Shown piece after piece: positions 25,231-33,751 of a stretch of 64,000 nt of DNA. This DNA comes from Exiguobacterium sibiricum 7-3. Lineage in GTDB: Bacteria > Bacillota > Bacilli > Exiguobacteriales > Exiguobacteriaceae. Positions within the stretch are counted from its first letter, which is position 1. The number at the start of each line of letters is the position of its first letter. Both the position numbers and the translations under genes were made by a program. The notes beneath the pieces were generated by a model. That model made no database searches. It was not told the DNA's origin and saw nothing but the letters and a program-made list of their open reading frames with translations. The stretch lies in NCBI RefSeq assembly GCF_000620865.1, contig NZ_KK211190.1, positions 1,501,971 through 1,565,970 of the forward strand. Direction: 5' to 3'.

Positions 25231-25698
25231 TTATTCACGTGTCGACACCGGTTTCCGTTCGGCCAGCCGGTCCTTCGCCTGTTCCTGATGTTTCTGAATC
25301 GTACTTTCTCCGACCGCTTTTGCCAGTCCCCGTGTCGGCAGATTAACATACATCGTCTCGTAGTTGCTGATTTCAAACGTCTCATGGAAAATCCCGACGG
25401 CGTTACTTGCCCGTGACAACTGATTAAATTTTTTCCAGGCGGTCAGATGGCGGTTACCGTGCGAGTAGGCAATCAAGGCGTCCGAAGATCGCCAATATTG
25501 AATCAACGTGACCGACCGCCATCCGACGAGCATCTCATGCGACAACAAACCAACCTGCTGCTCATAACATTCCTTGATCATCGGTGTCATCACCTGAACG
25601 GTCGGCCACCATTTCCGGACCGATCGCAGACGGTTGATCCGTAAGCCGATGATGAATACTACGACGTCTTCATTTGGTGTTGCGATCACGCGTTTCAT
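25231..25698 (-). CDS. DUF4188 protein (monooxygenase-fold)
   Basis: A 155-residue protein with the DUF4188 features VVVFIIGLRINRLRSVRKWW, VQYW-like LIQYWRSSDALIAYS, and HLTAWKKFNQ. The ferredoxin-like fold resembles haem-degrading or antibiotic-biosynthesis monooxygenases. It starts within the PadR stop (ATGA), so it is the cargo of a PadR two-gene module. Confidence 0.8.
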   Translation of the reverse strand: MKRVIATPNEDVVVFIIGLRINRLRSVRKWWPTVQVMTPMIKECYEQQVGLLSHEMLVGWRSVTLIQYWRSSDALIAYSHGNRHLTAWKKFNQLSRASNAVGIFHETFEISNYETMYVNLPTRGLAKAVGESTIQKHQEQAKDRLAERKPVSTRE

Positions 25699-26240
25699 GA
25701 TGATTTTCCTCCTTCGAGTGTCTGAACGGACGCTTCACACCATTCCAGCAGTGCCTGTGTCTTGCGTTTTCCGTAATCAAGCGTCAGCAGCCAATACATG
25801 GCATCATCCGCTTCTTTATAGGTCAGAATCGATTGTTCAATCATCTGGTATGTGTCCAATCGTTCCCGGAGCAGAGCGGCATGCTGATGAATCTTCTTAA
25901 TCGTCGTTTCTTTTGACTCATGCCGGGCAAAATAGAGTTTCAGCAACAATTCGTTCCGCTGCACCGGCAGTTCAATCGTCGGCTCCTGGACCCAGCGTCC
26001 GAGTTCCACCTCGCCGTCCGGTGTCAGAACAAACGTCTTCCGGTCATCCCCTTCTCCGGTCTCTTCGACGATCAACCCTTCCTGCGCCAACGTTTTCAGC
26101 ATCGGATAGACCTGACCGAAGCTGATCTTCCAAAAGTGATTGAGACTCGTATCAATCGTATGCTTCATTTCGTAGCCGGACGTACAGCCGCTTGCCAGCA
26201 ATCCTAAAATTGCATATCGTGTCATGTTTTCTTTTGGCAT
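25695..26240 (-). CDS. PadR-family transcriptional regulator
   Basis: A 181-residue PadR protein: winged helix MTRYAILGLLASGCTSGYEM, FGQVYPMLKTLAQEGLI and YxLTPxG-like FVLTPDGE, plus the longer C-terminal Vir_act_alpha_C dimer domain. AGGAG precedes ATG 26240. It is followed by DUF4188 with an ATGA overlap. Two identical half-palindromic boxes directly upstream are probable autoregulatory sites. Confidence 0.92.
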   Translation of the reverse strand: MPKENMTRYAILGLLASGCTSGYEMKHTIDTSLNHFWKISFGQVYPMLKTLAQEGLIVEETGEGDDRKTFVLTPDGEVELGRWVQEPTIELPVQRNELLLKLYFARHESKETTIKKIHQHAALLRERLDTYQMIEQSILTYKEADDAMYWLLTLDYGKRKTQALLEWCEASVQTLEGGKSS

Positions 26241-26252
26241 CGGATTCTCCTA

Positions 26253-26280
26253 TATCTTTTAGATAGTATCTTTTAGATAT
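26253..26280. promoter_or_regulatory. Tandem palindromic boxes upstream of padR
   Basis: The 13-bp palindrome TATCTTTTAGATA occurs twice, at 26253-26265 and 26268-26280, 15 bp apart centre to centre. They lie 13 bp before the PadR start codon, in the promoter/leader region, and are probably operators for PadR. Confidence 0.6.
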
Positions 26281-26326
26281 ATATTCCCGGTCATTCAGTT
26301 ACTAAACGAATATTCAGAATATTTAC

Positions 26327-26371
26327 GAAAGAAACATCCTCTTACATTCCTGTAAGCTTGCTTTCTTTTTT
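26327..26371 (+). terminator. Terminator-like hairpin in the leader of the propeller lipoprotein
   Basis: CTTACA/TGTAAG forms the inner stem (26341-26356), GAAAG/CTTTC the outer one, and six T follow. No gene ends upstream on this strand because padR runs the other way. It may be an attenuator for the lipoprotein or the end of a short RNA. Confidence 0.4.
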
Positions 26372-26444
26372 AGGGCAATGAACGTTTTTCCCTCTACACT
26401 AATAGAGTTTCATTTTCTTAAACCAGAATGGGAGTTTTGCATGT

Positions 26445-27530
26445 ATGTCTACTTTCATGAAATTAGGCTTATTCAGCCTTATCTTACTTATTTCCGGATG
26501 CAGTCAGCCGAAGACGGAATCAATTCAGCCGGTACCGGCACCAACAGAATTAATCCGCAGTGAGGGCTTTTCGACACTTGGACCAAGTACGAATTACGAC
26601 TTAACAGATGTCTATCAACGTTACCCTTACCTGTCCGGTCCAAGCTATATCGATGAAGCGGCCGTGTACTTTTATGCCTCAAGCGAAAAAGACAGTTCGA
26701 TTTTCCGTTACTCGCTGACGGATCGGCACCTGGAGAAACTATATTCGACGAGCCAAACCATCTATAAGCTGGTTGGTGTCGGACGACAACTGTTCTGGAT
26801 CCGTTATCAGGACAACGGGAAGGACAGCAACTGGACACTCGAAGTGATGGACTTAGCAACCGGATCGCTTCAACAACTTGACCATGGAAGAGAATCGTCT
26901 AGTTTTTATCCGGATCTCCAAGCCACGACGGCACATGTCTCTTGGATCAAACATATCAGTCAGAAAGATCAGACCCAGTCACTCGTGCAAAAATATGATG
27001 CGGCGACCGGGTATGTCACGACACAAAAAACGCTGACAGTGAAGGAATCAGAAACCCGAAGCGGCGACTATGCCCAGTACATACGGGACGGTGATGCGGG
27101 AATTCTTCTTGATCAAACAACATACAAAGCAGATGAAAAAACGACCGCCTATACGACGCTTTCCGGAAAAGCAATCAAAAAGACGACGATGCCGTTTGAT
27201 TTCGCCTATGGACAGCATTATCTGGCTACGGGAGCGGAAGGGTCTGCGGGATTTCAAGCTCATGTGTCGAACCACACGTCCTACCACTATAAGACTCCGG
27301 AACCGTATTACCTGATTGACGGTTTTTGTTTCCTGTCAGCAGATCATGTCGTCTTCCGGGAAGAACAGCATCAACTCCTTTATGCGGACCTGATAAACGG
27401 GACGGTTGTCCCACTGACGGATAAGGAAGGCGAGTATTCGAAACCGGTTTTCACAAATGGTCGGCTTGGTTACAGCGTCCTCCAAGATGATGGAACCGTG
27501 TCTTTCCGCATCATTCAAGTCAACAACTGA
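26445..27530 (+). CDS. Propeller-type lipoprotein (paralogue)
   Basis: A 361-residue lipoprotein with lipobox LISGC (Cys about 19). Blades contain QLFWIRYQ, AHVSWIKH and DHVVFREEQHQLLYADLING, like those of the 20289-21467 protein. It is exposed on the outer face of the membrane. Function unknown. GGGAG is about ten bases before ATG 26445; an in-frame ATG at 26457 is also possible. A terminator follows. Confidence 0.72.
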   Translation: MSTFMKLGLFSLILLISGCSQPKTESIQPVPAPTELIRSEGFSTLGPSTNYDLTDVYQRYPYLSGPSYIDEAAVYFYASSEKDSSIFRYSLTDRHLEKLYSTSQTIYKLVGVGRQLFWIRYQDNGKDSNWTLEVMDLATGSLQQLDHGRESSSFYPDLQATTAHVSWIKHISQKDQTQSLVQKYDAATGYVTTQKTLTVKESETRSGDYAQYIRDGDAGILLDQTTYKADEKTTAYTTLSGKAIKKTTMPFDFAYGQHYLATGAEGSAGFQAHVSNHTSYHYKTPEPYYLIDGFCFLSADHVVFREEQHQLLYADLINGTVVPLTDKEGEYSKPVFTNGRLGYSVLQDDGTVSFRIIQVNN

Positions 27531-27538
27531 ACATGAGA

Positions 27539-27567
27539 AAAGCCCGTTCCAGATTGGACGGGCTTAT
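27539..27567. terminator. Terminator between convergent genes
   Basis: AAGCCCGT and TCC pair with GGA and ACGGGCTT around a 4-nt loop. Confidence 0.75.
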
Positions 27568-27583
27568 TGGTGTCTGTTCGTAT

Positions 27584-28003
27584 TCAGTGTTGTTCCGCGT
27601 ATGCCTTGAAGCGGTCAAGGATGGCCTGCCACCCAGCCTGTTGCATTTCCGGAGGGTTCATCGACTCCGCTTCAAACGTTTCAACAACTTCCGTTTCATC
27701 ACCATTCGCCGTAAACAGAATCGTCACGTGGCGTCCGTCGTCAATCGTATACGCTAACTTTTCATAGAGAATGACCTCTAGATAGACGCCGGAAAAATCA
27801 AAGCCGACACTTCCATCCTTTGCCGCCATGTGACTGGAAAAACGACCGCCTGCTTGAACATCATTCGTCGCTTCCGTCGTATGCCAATCATCAGATGCCG
27901 CATTCCATGCTTTGATGTGTTCCGGTTCCGTCCAATACGTCCAGACTTCGGCGACCGGACGTTGGATTACGGTCTGGATCTGAATTTCTTGAGCTTGGTT
28001 CAT
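27584..28003 (-). CDS. SRPBCC (AHSA1/START-like) protein
   Basis: A 139-residue single SRPBCC domain: IQRPVAEVWTYWTEPEHIKAW-type opening (PVAEVWTYWTEPEHIKAW), GGRFSSHMAAKDGS, and a C-terminal helix GWQAILDRFKAYAEQH. The family binds hydrophobic ligands; function unknown. AGAGGAG fits ATG 28003. It diverges from the ArsR-MFS operon. Confidence 0.88.
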   Translation of the reverse strand: MNQAQEIQIQTVIQRPVAEVWTYWTEPEHIKAWNAASDDWHTTEATNDVQAGGRFSSHMAAKDGSVGFDFSGVYLEVILYEKLAYTIDDGRHVTILFTANGDETEVVETFEAESMNPPEMQQAGWQAILDRFKAYAEQH

Positions 28004-28136
28004 ATGAATCACTCCTCTGTAAGTTCAGAATCTGTTCTTTGTTTAACGTTCTGCTTTAACTGAACAAATCCTTCTTTTTGAAAAATGGTTTATTTTGTCA
28101 ATCATTCAGGTATACTAGCTTTACAGTTAATAAAAG

Positions 28137-28148
28137 TTAACCGGTTAA
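28137..28148. promoter_or_regulatory. Perfect 12-bp palindrome, candidate ArsR-type operator
   Basis: TTAACCGGTTAA lies 18 bp before the regulator start and overlaps a repeated GTTAATAAAA element. It is a likely autoregulatory site. Confidence 0.5.
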
Positions 28149-28166
28149 TAAAAAGGAGTGTTAATA

Positions 28167-28775
28167 ATGGAACAGCAGGCGATTTTGATTCTCGAACAGT
28201 ATGAACAACTCAAAGTCATCAGTGATCCGATGCGGACAAAAATGCTGATGCATCTGATTGAACAGCCACATACCGGTCAGCAATTGGCACAAAAGCTTGA
28301 TGTCTCCCGGGCAAAGATTTTGTATCATCTGCGGGAACTCGAAAAGTATCAGTTGATTCAACTCATCGAGGAAGAAATCCGAGGCGGAAATGTATTGAAG
28401 TTTTATCAAGCCGTCGCCCGTGGATTCATTCCGGCTGATCATCTCCTGAATCTTGTCGAGACGAAACAAGCGACACGCCAGTCTTATGTCGAGGTCCTCG
28501 ACCGGGCGAAAACACGTGTCTTGACGGCGCCTGACCGTTCGTTTGCCCCGCGCTCCTCTGACGTAGAGGACTGGGAAAGCCTGTCGTTCCAACAAGAACT
28601 CCGACTTTCACCTGAGCAATTCTTGACGTTTACGAAACGGTACCGGGAATTGTTGCAGGAAGTCGAACACGATGCATCAACGGATGAGACAGATAAAAAA
28701 TTATATTACGTCCTGGCGACAGCCTTTGAAATCGAGGCCGCCTTATTTGAGGAGGGACGAGATGCAGGCGACTGA
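28167..28775 (+). CDS. ArsR-like helix-turn-helix regulator
   Basis: A 202-residue regulator. The winged helix is KVISDPMRTKMLMHLIE, QLAQKLDVSRAKILYHLRELE, then a C-terminal domain of about 110 residues of unknown ligand. AAGGAG supports ATG 28167. It overlaps the MFS transporter start by 14 bp, so the pair is co-translated and the regulator probably controls the efflux gene. Confidence 0.88.
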   Translation: MEQQAILILEQYEQLKVISDPMRTKMLMHLIEQPHTGQQLAQKLDVSRAKILYHLRELEKYQLIQLIEEEIRGGNVLKFYQAVARGFIPADHLLNLVETKQATRQSYVEVLDRAKTRVLTAPDRSFAPRSSDVEDWESLSFQQELRLSPEQFLTFTKRYRELLQEVEHDASTDETDKKLYYVLATAFEIEAALFEEGRDAGD

Positions 28776-29970
28776 ATCGGGACTCCATCAACCGCTGTTA
28801 AAGAACCGTTCGTTTCGAGCACTTTGGCTCGCCAGTACCTGTTCCTTTCTCGCCCTATCCACTTACCTGTTTGCCGAGCAGTGGTATATCCTCCGCGTCT
28901 TGAAACTCGATGCGTATTTAGGTCTCGTCTTGATGCTGACGTTGTTGCCGCGGATTTTTTTGATGGTAATGGGAGGCGTGATTGCCGATCGGTTCAAGAA
29001 ATCGATTATTTTACGATATTCCAGTCTGCTACGGCTCACTTTTGTGTTGTTATTGCTGTCCGTCTATCACTTCGAGCTGTTGACGATCGTCCCACTCGCT
29101 GTATTTGCTTTTACATTCGGTTGCATCGATGCGTTTTTCTCCCCTGCCAGTGCGTCCCTGTTGCCCCTTCTCGTTTCGAAAGAAGATCTGACGCGGGCCA
29201 ACTCAATTCTTCAAACCTCCAATCAGATGGCATTGTTCTCCGGCCCGTTGCTCGGAGGCGTACTGCTTACCTTCTCTTCGTTTCACTTCATATTTTTGAC
29301 GATTGCACTGTTTCTTTTGCTCGCATCGCTCGGTACCTTTTTCATTCGCGAACATCCAGTAGACAATCCGACTCGGACCTCCGCTTGGCTTGAGCTTGTG
29401 CAAGGATTTCATTATGTATTTGCCGACCCATACTTGAAACGGATTCTTTTCCTGCTGATTATCATCAACTTCTTCTTTTTTGGTCCTTTGCTGATGGGGA
29501 TTCCCCTGTTGGTCGACCGGGTTTTATTGGGTCAAGCTCTTGATCTCAGTTATCTCCAAGGTGCGTATCAGCTCGGCATGCTGCTCGGGGCGGCCTGGAT
29601 CGGCTTCAAAAACTTGATCAACCAGTCGTTTCGCCTGTTGCTGTCGTTGATTGGTTTGCTTGGAGCGGGTCTTGGGTTACTTGGACAAATCGGACACGTC
29701 TGGCAAGGCGTTCTGCTATTACTGATAATGGGAGGAATCTCCTCCATCATCAATGTCTTGATTTTGACGACGATTCAAACGACGACACGACCACAGATGA
29801 TGGGACGGGTCATGAGCCTTGTCAATGCCTCGTCAAACGGTTTGGTTCCATTGTCTTATGCAGCCTTGTCTCTTTCGCTGTCATTTGATGTCCGTCTCGA
29901 ACAGATTCTCTTGTTATGCGGCTGCGGTATCGTTTTTGTGGTGTGTTTTGCCTTCAATCGGATTCGGTGA
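28762..29970 (+). CDS. MFS transporter (EntS/MFS_3 type)
   Basis: A 402-residue protein with about 12 membrane segments. The motif A region is GGVIADRFKKSIILRYSS and FSPASASLLPLLVSKEDLTRAN is typical of EntS-like exporters (here quoted in part: PASASLLPLLVSKEDL). GAGGAGGGACGAG gives ATG 28762; the longer frame lies within the regulator. Probably drug or metabolite efflux controlled by the upstream ArsR-like protein. Confidence 0.9.
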   Translation: MQATESGLHQPLLKNRSFRALWLASTCSFLALSTYLFAEQWYILRVLKLDAYLGLVLMLTLLPRIFLMVMGGVIADRFKKSIILRYSSLLRLTFVLLLLSVYHFELLTIVPLAVFAFTFGCIDAFFSPASASLLPLLVSKEDLTRANSILQTSNQMALFSGPLLGGVLLTFSSFHFIFLTIALFLLLASLGTFFIREHPVDNPTRTSAWLELVQGFHYVFADPYLKRILFLLIIINFFFFGPLLMGIPLLVDRVLLGQALDLSYLQGAYQLGMLLGAAWIGFKNLINQSFRLLLSLIGLLGAGLGLLGQIGHVWQGVLLLLIMGGISSIINVLILTTIQTTTRPQMMGRVMSLVNASSNGLVPLSYAALSLSLSFDVRLEQILLLCGCGIVFVVCFAFNRIR

Positions 29971-29976
29971 ACGCAT

Positions 29977-30007
29977 CAAAAAAAGCCATGTCCCAAAGGC
30001 ATGACTC
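29977..30007 (-). terminator. Terminator of the chemotaxis receptor gene (leftward)
   Basis: On the minus strand AGTCATG pairs with CATGGCT across a 9-nt loop and is followed by seven T. It also separates the convergent MFS gene. Confidence 0.7.
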
Positions 30008-30013
30008 TTCCGT

Positions 30014-30925
30014 TTAAATGACTGTCGTAAATTTCTTTGCCGTTTCATTTAGTTCATGCGCCGACTCGCTGACGGTCTCGAACCGTTGTAACGTCTCTTC
30101 CATAACGGAGACACTAGACGAGGCATCGGCGTTTGCCCGCGAGATCCCCTGTTGAATCCGTTCCAGTTCCTTGTTCATCTGTTCCGTTGTGTTGCGGACA
30201 TTGACGACAGCGAGTTCAACGAGTTTCGAGAGATTGCGGACTTCCGTCGCGACGACGTTAAAGCCGCTTCCGTGCTCACCGGCGCGTGCTGCTTCAATCG
30301 AGGCATTCAGCGACAGTAAGTTCGTCTGCGCCGCAATCTCTTTGATTGTTCCGGTGATTTTTGTAATCTCGGAAGACTGTTCCTGCAGATTCGCTAGTGT
30401 CCGTAAATTTTCTTTGGCGTCGTCCGCCATCTTCTCGATCGTTTGTTTCAGTTGACGGCTCTCCTGTTTGCCTTGCGTTGATCGGTCATCAAGATTAGTT
30501 GCGATGCCGGCAAAGGACGTCGCATATTCTTGGATTGTTTCTTGCCGGTCCGTTATATCAGAAGCGATTTTGACGACGCCGATGACTTGGTTTGCTTCGT
30601 AAATCGGCATATAAGTTGCTTCAAGCCATATCGAGTCGCCGCGGGCATCAATCCGTTCGATTTTATCAGCCGAGCTGAAACCGGCCAGTAGTTTGTTCCA
30701 TAATTTTTGATAGGCTTCGCTATTCGCAAATTCCGTCGTACAGAATAAATGGTGGTGCATGCCAATCATTTCGTCACGTTTGTATTTCATCGTCTTTGCG
30801 AACAAATTGTTGACGTCAACGACCCGGCGTTGCGTATCAAAACGGATCATTGCGACATTGTCGGTCAGGGCTTCCAAAATATCAGGAGAAGCGAGGGTCG
30901 TGTTTGTTAGTTGGGGTGTCGTCAT
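30014..30925 (-). CDS. Soluble PAS-containing chemotaxis receptor
   Basis: A 303-residue protein with no membrane segment. A PAS domain (about 15-130; [32 protein letters not shown]) is joined to a short methyl-accepting signalling domain whose tip reads [16 protein letters not shown]. It resembles cytoplasmic Aer-like or haem/redox-sensing receptors that signal to CheA. Monocistronic, AAGGAG before ATG 30925. Confidence 0.9.
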   Translation of the reverse strand: MTTPQLTNTTLASPDILEALTDNVAMIRFDTQRRVVDVNNLFAKTMKYKRDEMIGMHHHLFCTTEFANSEAYQKLWNKLLAGFSSADKIERIDARGDSIWLEATYMPIYEANQVIGVVKIASDITDRQETIQEYATSFAGIATNLDDRSTQGKQESRQLKQTIEKMADDAKENLRTLANLQEQSSEITKITGTIKEIAAQTNLLSLNASIEAARAGEHGSGFNVVATEVRNLSKLVELAVVNVRNTTEQMNKELERIQQGISRANADASSSVSVMEETLQRFETVSESAHELNETAKKFTTVI

Positions 30926-31070
30926 GTGGTTAATCTCCTTCAGGTCATCATTTCAAGTTTCATCCATTTAGTTTCGAAACTATTTAAAAAAAAAACAATT
31001 TTATCTGCCATTTATCATAACAAGTCCTATTTCCGCTTTACATCAATCTGCTCATTTCGAGAAAAACATT

Positions 31071-31098
31071 GACCCCTTTCTCAAAAGAGGTCTTTTTT
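31071..31098 (+). terminator. Terminator-like hairpin in the leader of padR/DUF2812
   Basis: GACCCCTTT, loop CTCA, AAAGAGGTC, then six T. No gene ends upstream on this strand. It lies 68 bp before the PadR start, so it could attenuate the module or end a short leader RNA. Confidence 0.45.
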
Positions 31099-31165
31099 GG
31101 GATTATTTTTTCATGCTTTACAACTTATTTCCAATCATGTATCATTTATATCGGGAGGCGATATA

Positions 31166-31507
31166 TTGAGGAACGATACATCAGTTTTGACCGAGAGTAC
31201 ATATTATGTTTTGCTTTCGTTGACGACACCAAAACACGGGTACGCGATGATGCAGCAAATTGAACAATTAACGGACGGTCGTGTCCGGATGGGACCAGGC
31301 ACGATGTATGGGGTCTTAAAGAATCTACTTGAAAAAGGCTGGATTGAAATTGTCGAAGAAGCTGGTCGCCAGAAAATTTATGGTTTGACAACAAATGGCT
31401 ATGAAGTATGTTTTGCAGAACGAGCCCGTCTATTGCAAGTAATACAGCATGCTGATGACTTACTTAAAGGAGCAACTGATGAAAAAATTCAAAATTTACC
31501 TAAATGA
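31166..31507 (+). CDS. PadR-family transcriptional regulator
   Basis: A 113-residue compact PadR: ESTYYVLLSLTTPKHGYAMM, RVRMGPGTMYGVLKNLLEKG and IYGLTTNGYE. GGGAGG seven bases before TTG 31166 defines the start; the frame also extends to 31097 without a ribosome site. Its end overlaps the DUF2812 gene by 29 bp. Confidence 0.9.
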   Translation: MRNDTSVLTESTYYVLLSLTTPKHGYAMMQQIEQLTDGRVRMGPGTMYGVLKNLLEKGWIEIVEEAGRQKIYGLTTNGYEVCFAERARLLQVIQHADDLLKGATDEKIQNLPK

Positions 31508-31994
31508 TGAAATAGAAGAACGCTGGGTCAATGAGATGAGTCGTCAAGGCTGGCAACTGACGAAGTTTTCCCCGTTCGTCTACACGTTTGAACGGGAGGA
31601 TACGGTCTATACGTACCGGAATGAAATGATTACTCAACGGCCAAACCGTTCTGAGTACTTCGCTTTTTTAGAAGAAACAGGTGTCGAAATCGTTCATGCC
31701 AATCCTTTTTGGGCATACTACCGGAAAGCTGGTACCGAAGAATCCTTTGAATTGTTTACGGATACAGTCTCGACACGAACTTACTTACAAAAAAAACTTC
31801 AAACGTATTGGATCACCCTACTGTTTTTACTGATCTCGATGCTGTCCTTGTTTTTAATCCCAAATATCGGACAAGAGATGACACATCCTGTGACTGCTTC
31901 GGTGATGATCGGATTTGCCGTCCTTGAAGTTCTGTTGATTGTAGCGATTTTCTCGATCATCTACCGGACTAAAAAGCATCTACGGTCGCTCTAA
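31479..31994 (+). CDS. DUF2812 membrane protein
   Basis: A 171-residue protein. The N-terminal soluble part has ERWVNEMSRQGWQLTKFSPF and YTYRNEM typical of DUF2812; two membrane segments are near the C-terminus (about 112-130 and 143-163). AAGGAG before ATG 31479 lies inside padR. This is the common PadR-DUF2812 pair; the role is unknown, perhaps an envelope sensor or anti-regulator. Confidence 0.88.
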   Translation: MKKFKIYLNDEIEERWVNEMSRQGWQLTKFSPFVYTFEREDTVYTYRNEMITQRPNRSEYFAFLEETGVEIVHANPFWAYYRKAGTEESFELFTDTVSTRTYLQKKLQTYWITLLFLLISMLSLFLIPNIGQEMTHPVTASVMIGFAVLEVLLIVAIFSIIYRTKKHLRSL

Positions 31995-32001
31995 CACCAA
32001 A

Positions 32002-32039
32002 AAAACCTCTTCGATTTTATTGTAAATCGAAGAGGTTTT
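32002..32039. terminator. Bidirectional terminator
   Basis: Perfect 16-bp stem AAAACCTCTTCGATTT with a 6-nt loop, between convergent genes. Confidence 0.92.
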
Positions 32040-32041
32040 GC

Positions 32042-32518
32042 TTATTTCAAGGCATAACCTTGCTCGTTCAATAATCGTTCCCATTCGCTTAAGTACATGT
32101 AATCTTGTGCGCCGAGCGGATTGTCGAGCTTCGTGATGAACTCGAGACTGTTGCCGTCCGGATCATTAAAATGAATCTTCGCATGGGCATGCTGGGCAAT
32201 CGGCATAACGAAAGGTTCCGTTCCTTCAAAACCAAACGCTTTACGCGGCGTATAACCACGCTCCGTCAGCCAATGGACCGACTCACGCAAGCCGTCGAGC
32301 GAGACGTGAAAGGCGATATGACGGATCGACGGATGATACGGCAGTTCGACTTGATCCGTCTGCCAAAGACCAAGCCAGCTTTGCTCTTCAACAATCCAAA
32401 GAAAGGCGATTTTTTCATCCACGATGTGATCAAGCTTCAATCCGAGTCCCGTATAAAACGCGATGGACCGCTGTAAGTCGCGGACGGGCAGATGTGCTTC
32501 ATATAGGCCAAGAATCAT
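32042..32518 (-). CDS. VOC-family (glyoxalase/dioxygenase fold) protein
   Basis: A 158-residue VOC protein: EAHLPVRDLQRSIAFYTGLG, HIAFHVSLDGL, and KIHFNDPDGNSLEFI, with metal-type His/Glu positions (H8, H68 region, E near FNDPDGNSLEF). It overlaps the metallo-hydrolase gene stop by ATGA. Substrate unknown. Confidence 0.88.
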   Translation of the reverse strand: MILGLYEAHLPVRDLQRSIAFYTGLGLKLDHIVDEKIAFLWIVEEQSWLGLWQTDQVELPYHPSIRHIAFHVSLDGLRESVHWLTERGYTPRKAFGFEGTEPFVMPIAQHAHAKIHFNDPDGNSLEFITKLDNPLGAQDYMYLSEWERLLNEQGYALK

Positions 32519-33336
32519 CGCCGTTCACGTGCCTTGACGTGTCCGTTCAACGCCTCGATATAGCGGCTTGCCGAACGGGCGACGGCTGCGTCCGCATCCG
32601 TAACGACGATTTTATGGAACGCGTCGTAAATTTGATTAAAGCGGACGTCTTTTAGGGCAGACGCCATTTCAGCGACGGTCGCCGCAGGTAACGGAATCAA
32701 GTTCGGATAACTGTACATGAAGCTGACCCACGCCCGGTCGGCGACGACACGAATGATGTCTCCGGTCAGTAAAATCCCACGCCCTTCGTCCCCTGCCGTC
32801 CATTCGAGCACGGTCGCTCCGTCAAAATGCCCGCCGATTCGGTGTAACACTACATCGTCAGCTAATTCCAAACGGTCACCGGACCAGAAGACAATCCGCT
32901 CACTCGGCCGGGTCACCCATTGCTTATCTGCTTCATGAATGTACAACGGAATTTCAAACGTTTCCGCCCATTCGACCTGAGTCGCATAATAGTGCGGATG
33001 CGACAACGCCATCGCGTCGAGCTGACCCACTTCCTCGATGACCGCCTGATCGAGATAAGTGATGCAGTCCCACAGAATCCGCTTTGTTCCCGCGACGAGA
33101 TAAGCTGTCTGCCCGATCCCGAACCTCGGTGTCGTGACGAGACTTTGAAGTCCCGCTTGTTCTTCTGTCACCGTCGTCTGATACGTCCCGGACGAAATCA
33201 TGTCCGGAAGTGTCGTCCACGATTGACCGTTTGGATTCACATACTGCCGTTCATCCGTGCAAATCGGACAGATGTCGCCCTGTGTTGCGTTCTCATCCAT
33301 CTGGACCCCGCACGTCGTACAAATTAAGTAAGTCAT
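32515..33336 (-). CDS. Metallo-beta-lactamase-fold protein with N-terminal zinc ribbon
   Basis: A 273-residue protein. Residues 1-30 form a zinc ribbon (CTTCGVQMD, CPIC). The hydrolase domain has ALSHPHYYA in place of the HxHxDH motif, then GGHFDGATV, LTGDI and a terminal AFHKIV histidine. The first two histidines remain but the second-metal Asp/His are absent, so metal binding or chemistry may differ. It is co-translated with the VOC protein. Function unknown. Confidence 0.8.
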   Translation of the reverse strand: MTYLICTTCGVQMDENATQGDICPICTDERQYVNPNGQSWTTLPDMISSGTYQTTVTEEQAGLQSLVTTPRFGIGQTAYLVAGTKRILWDCITYLDQAVIEEVGQLDAMALSHPHYYATQVEWAETFEIPLYIHEADKQWVTRPSERIVFWSGDRLELADDVVLHRIGGHFDGATVLEWTAGDEGRGILLTGDIIRVVADRAWVSFMYSYPNLIPLPAATVAEMASALKDVRFNQIYDAFHKIVVTDADAAVARSASRYIEALNGHVKARERR

Positions 33337-33354
33337 GTCTATTCCCCCTGCTGT

Positions 33355-33534
33355 TTAAGATCTTCTGACGCGTACCCAGATGATGTTGATCAGGGCAAAA
33401 ATCAGAGCCCCGACTACGAATCCGATTAAGACACTGACGTCAAAGGTCCCTTTCGCTTCGTAAACAATCAGTAAGCCGACGATTGCGCCGATCAAAATGC
33501 CTAACACACGAAGTACAATCTTTCCGTTTGTCAT
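33355..33534 (-). CDS. Small two-segment membrane protein next to PspC
   Basis: A 59-residue protein of two membrane helices (about 5-22 and 31-50). AAGGAGG is eight bases before ATG 33534; upstream ATGs are too close. It follows the PspC gene by 28 bp, so it probably belongs to the same envelope-stress transcript. Confidence 0.65.
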   Translation of the reverse strand: MTNGKIVLRVLGILIGAIVGLLIVYEAKGTFDVSVLIGFVVGALIFALINIIWVRVRRS

Positions 33535-33562
33535 CGTCATAACCTCCTTTTGTTCATTTGTT

Positions 33563-33751
33563 TTACAACGTTCTTGGTGCATCCGCCATCGCGTTAGCGA
33601 GAATCATGTAAATGATTAAATTAATCGGAAGCGGAATGACAATGAAAATCAGCCGGACGGCCAATGACGAAATACCGAAGTGTTCCGCGAGTCCGCCGCA
33701 TACCCCCTGGATCGAGCGGTCTGTTGCTGATCTGCGTAGTGATTGTGCCAA
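33563..33751 (-). CDS. PspC-domain protein
   Basis: A 62-residue PspC: SATDRSIQGVCGGLAEHFG followed by a membrane segment LAVRLIFIVIPLPINLIIYM. TTG 33751 behind AAGGGGAG gives the usual N-terminal length; the frame continues to ATG 33793 without a ribosome site. PspC proteins respond to membrane damage. Confidence 0.85.
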   Translation of the reverse strand: MAQSLRRSATDRSIQGVCGGLAEHFGISSLAVRLIFIVIPLPINLIIYMILANAMADAPRTL

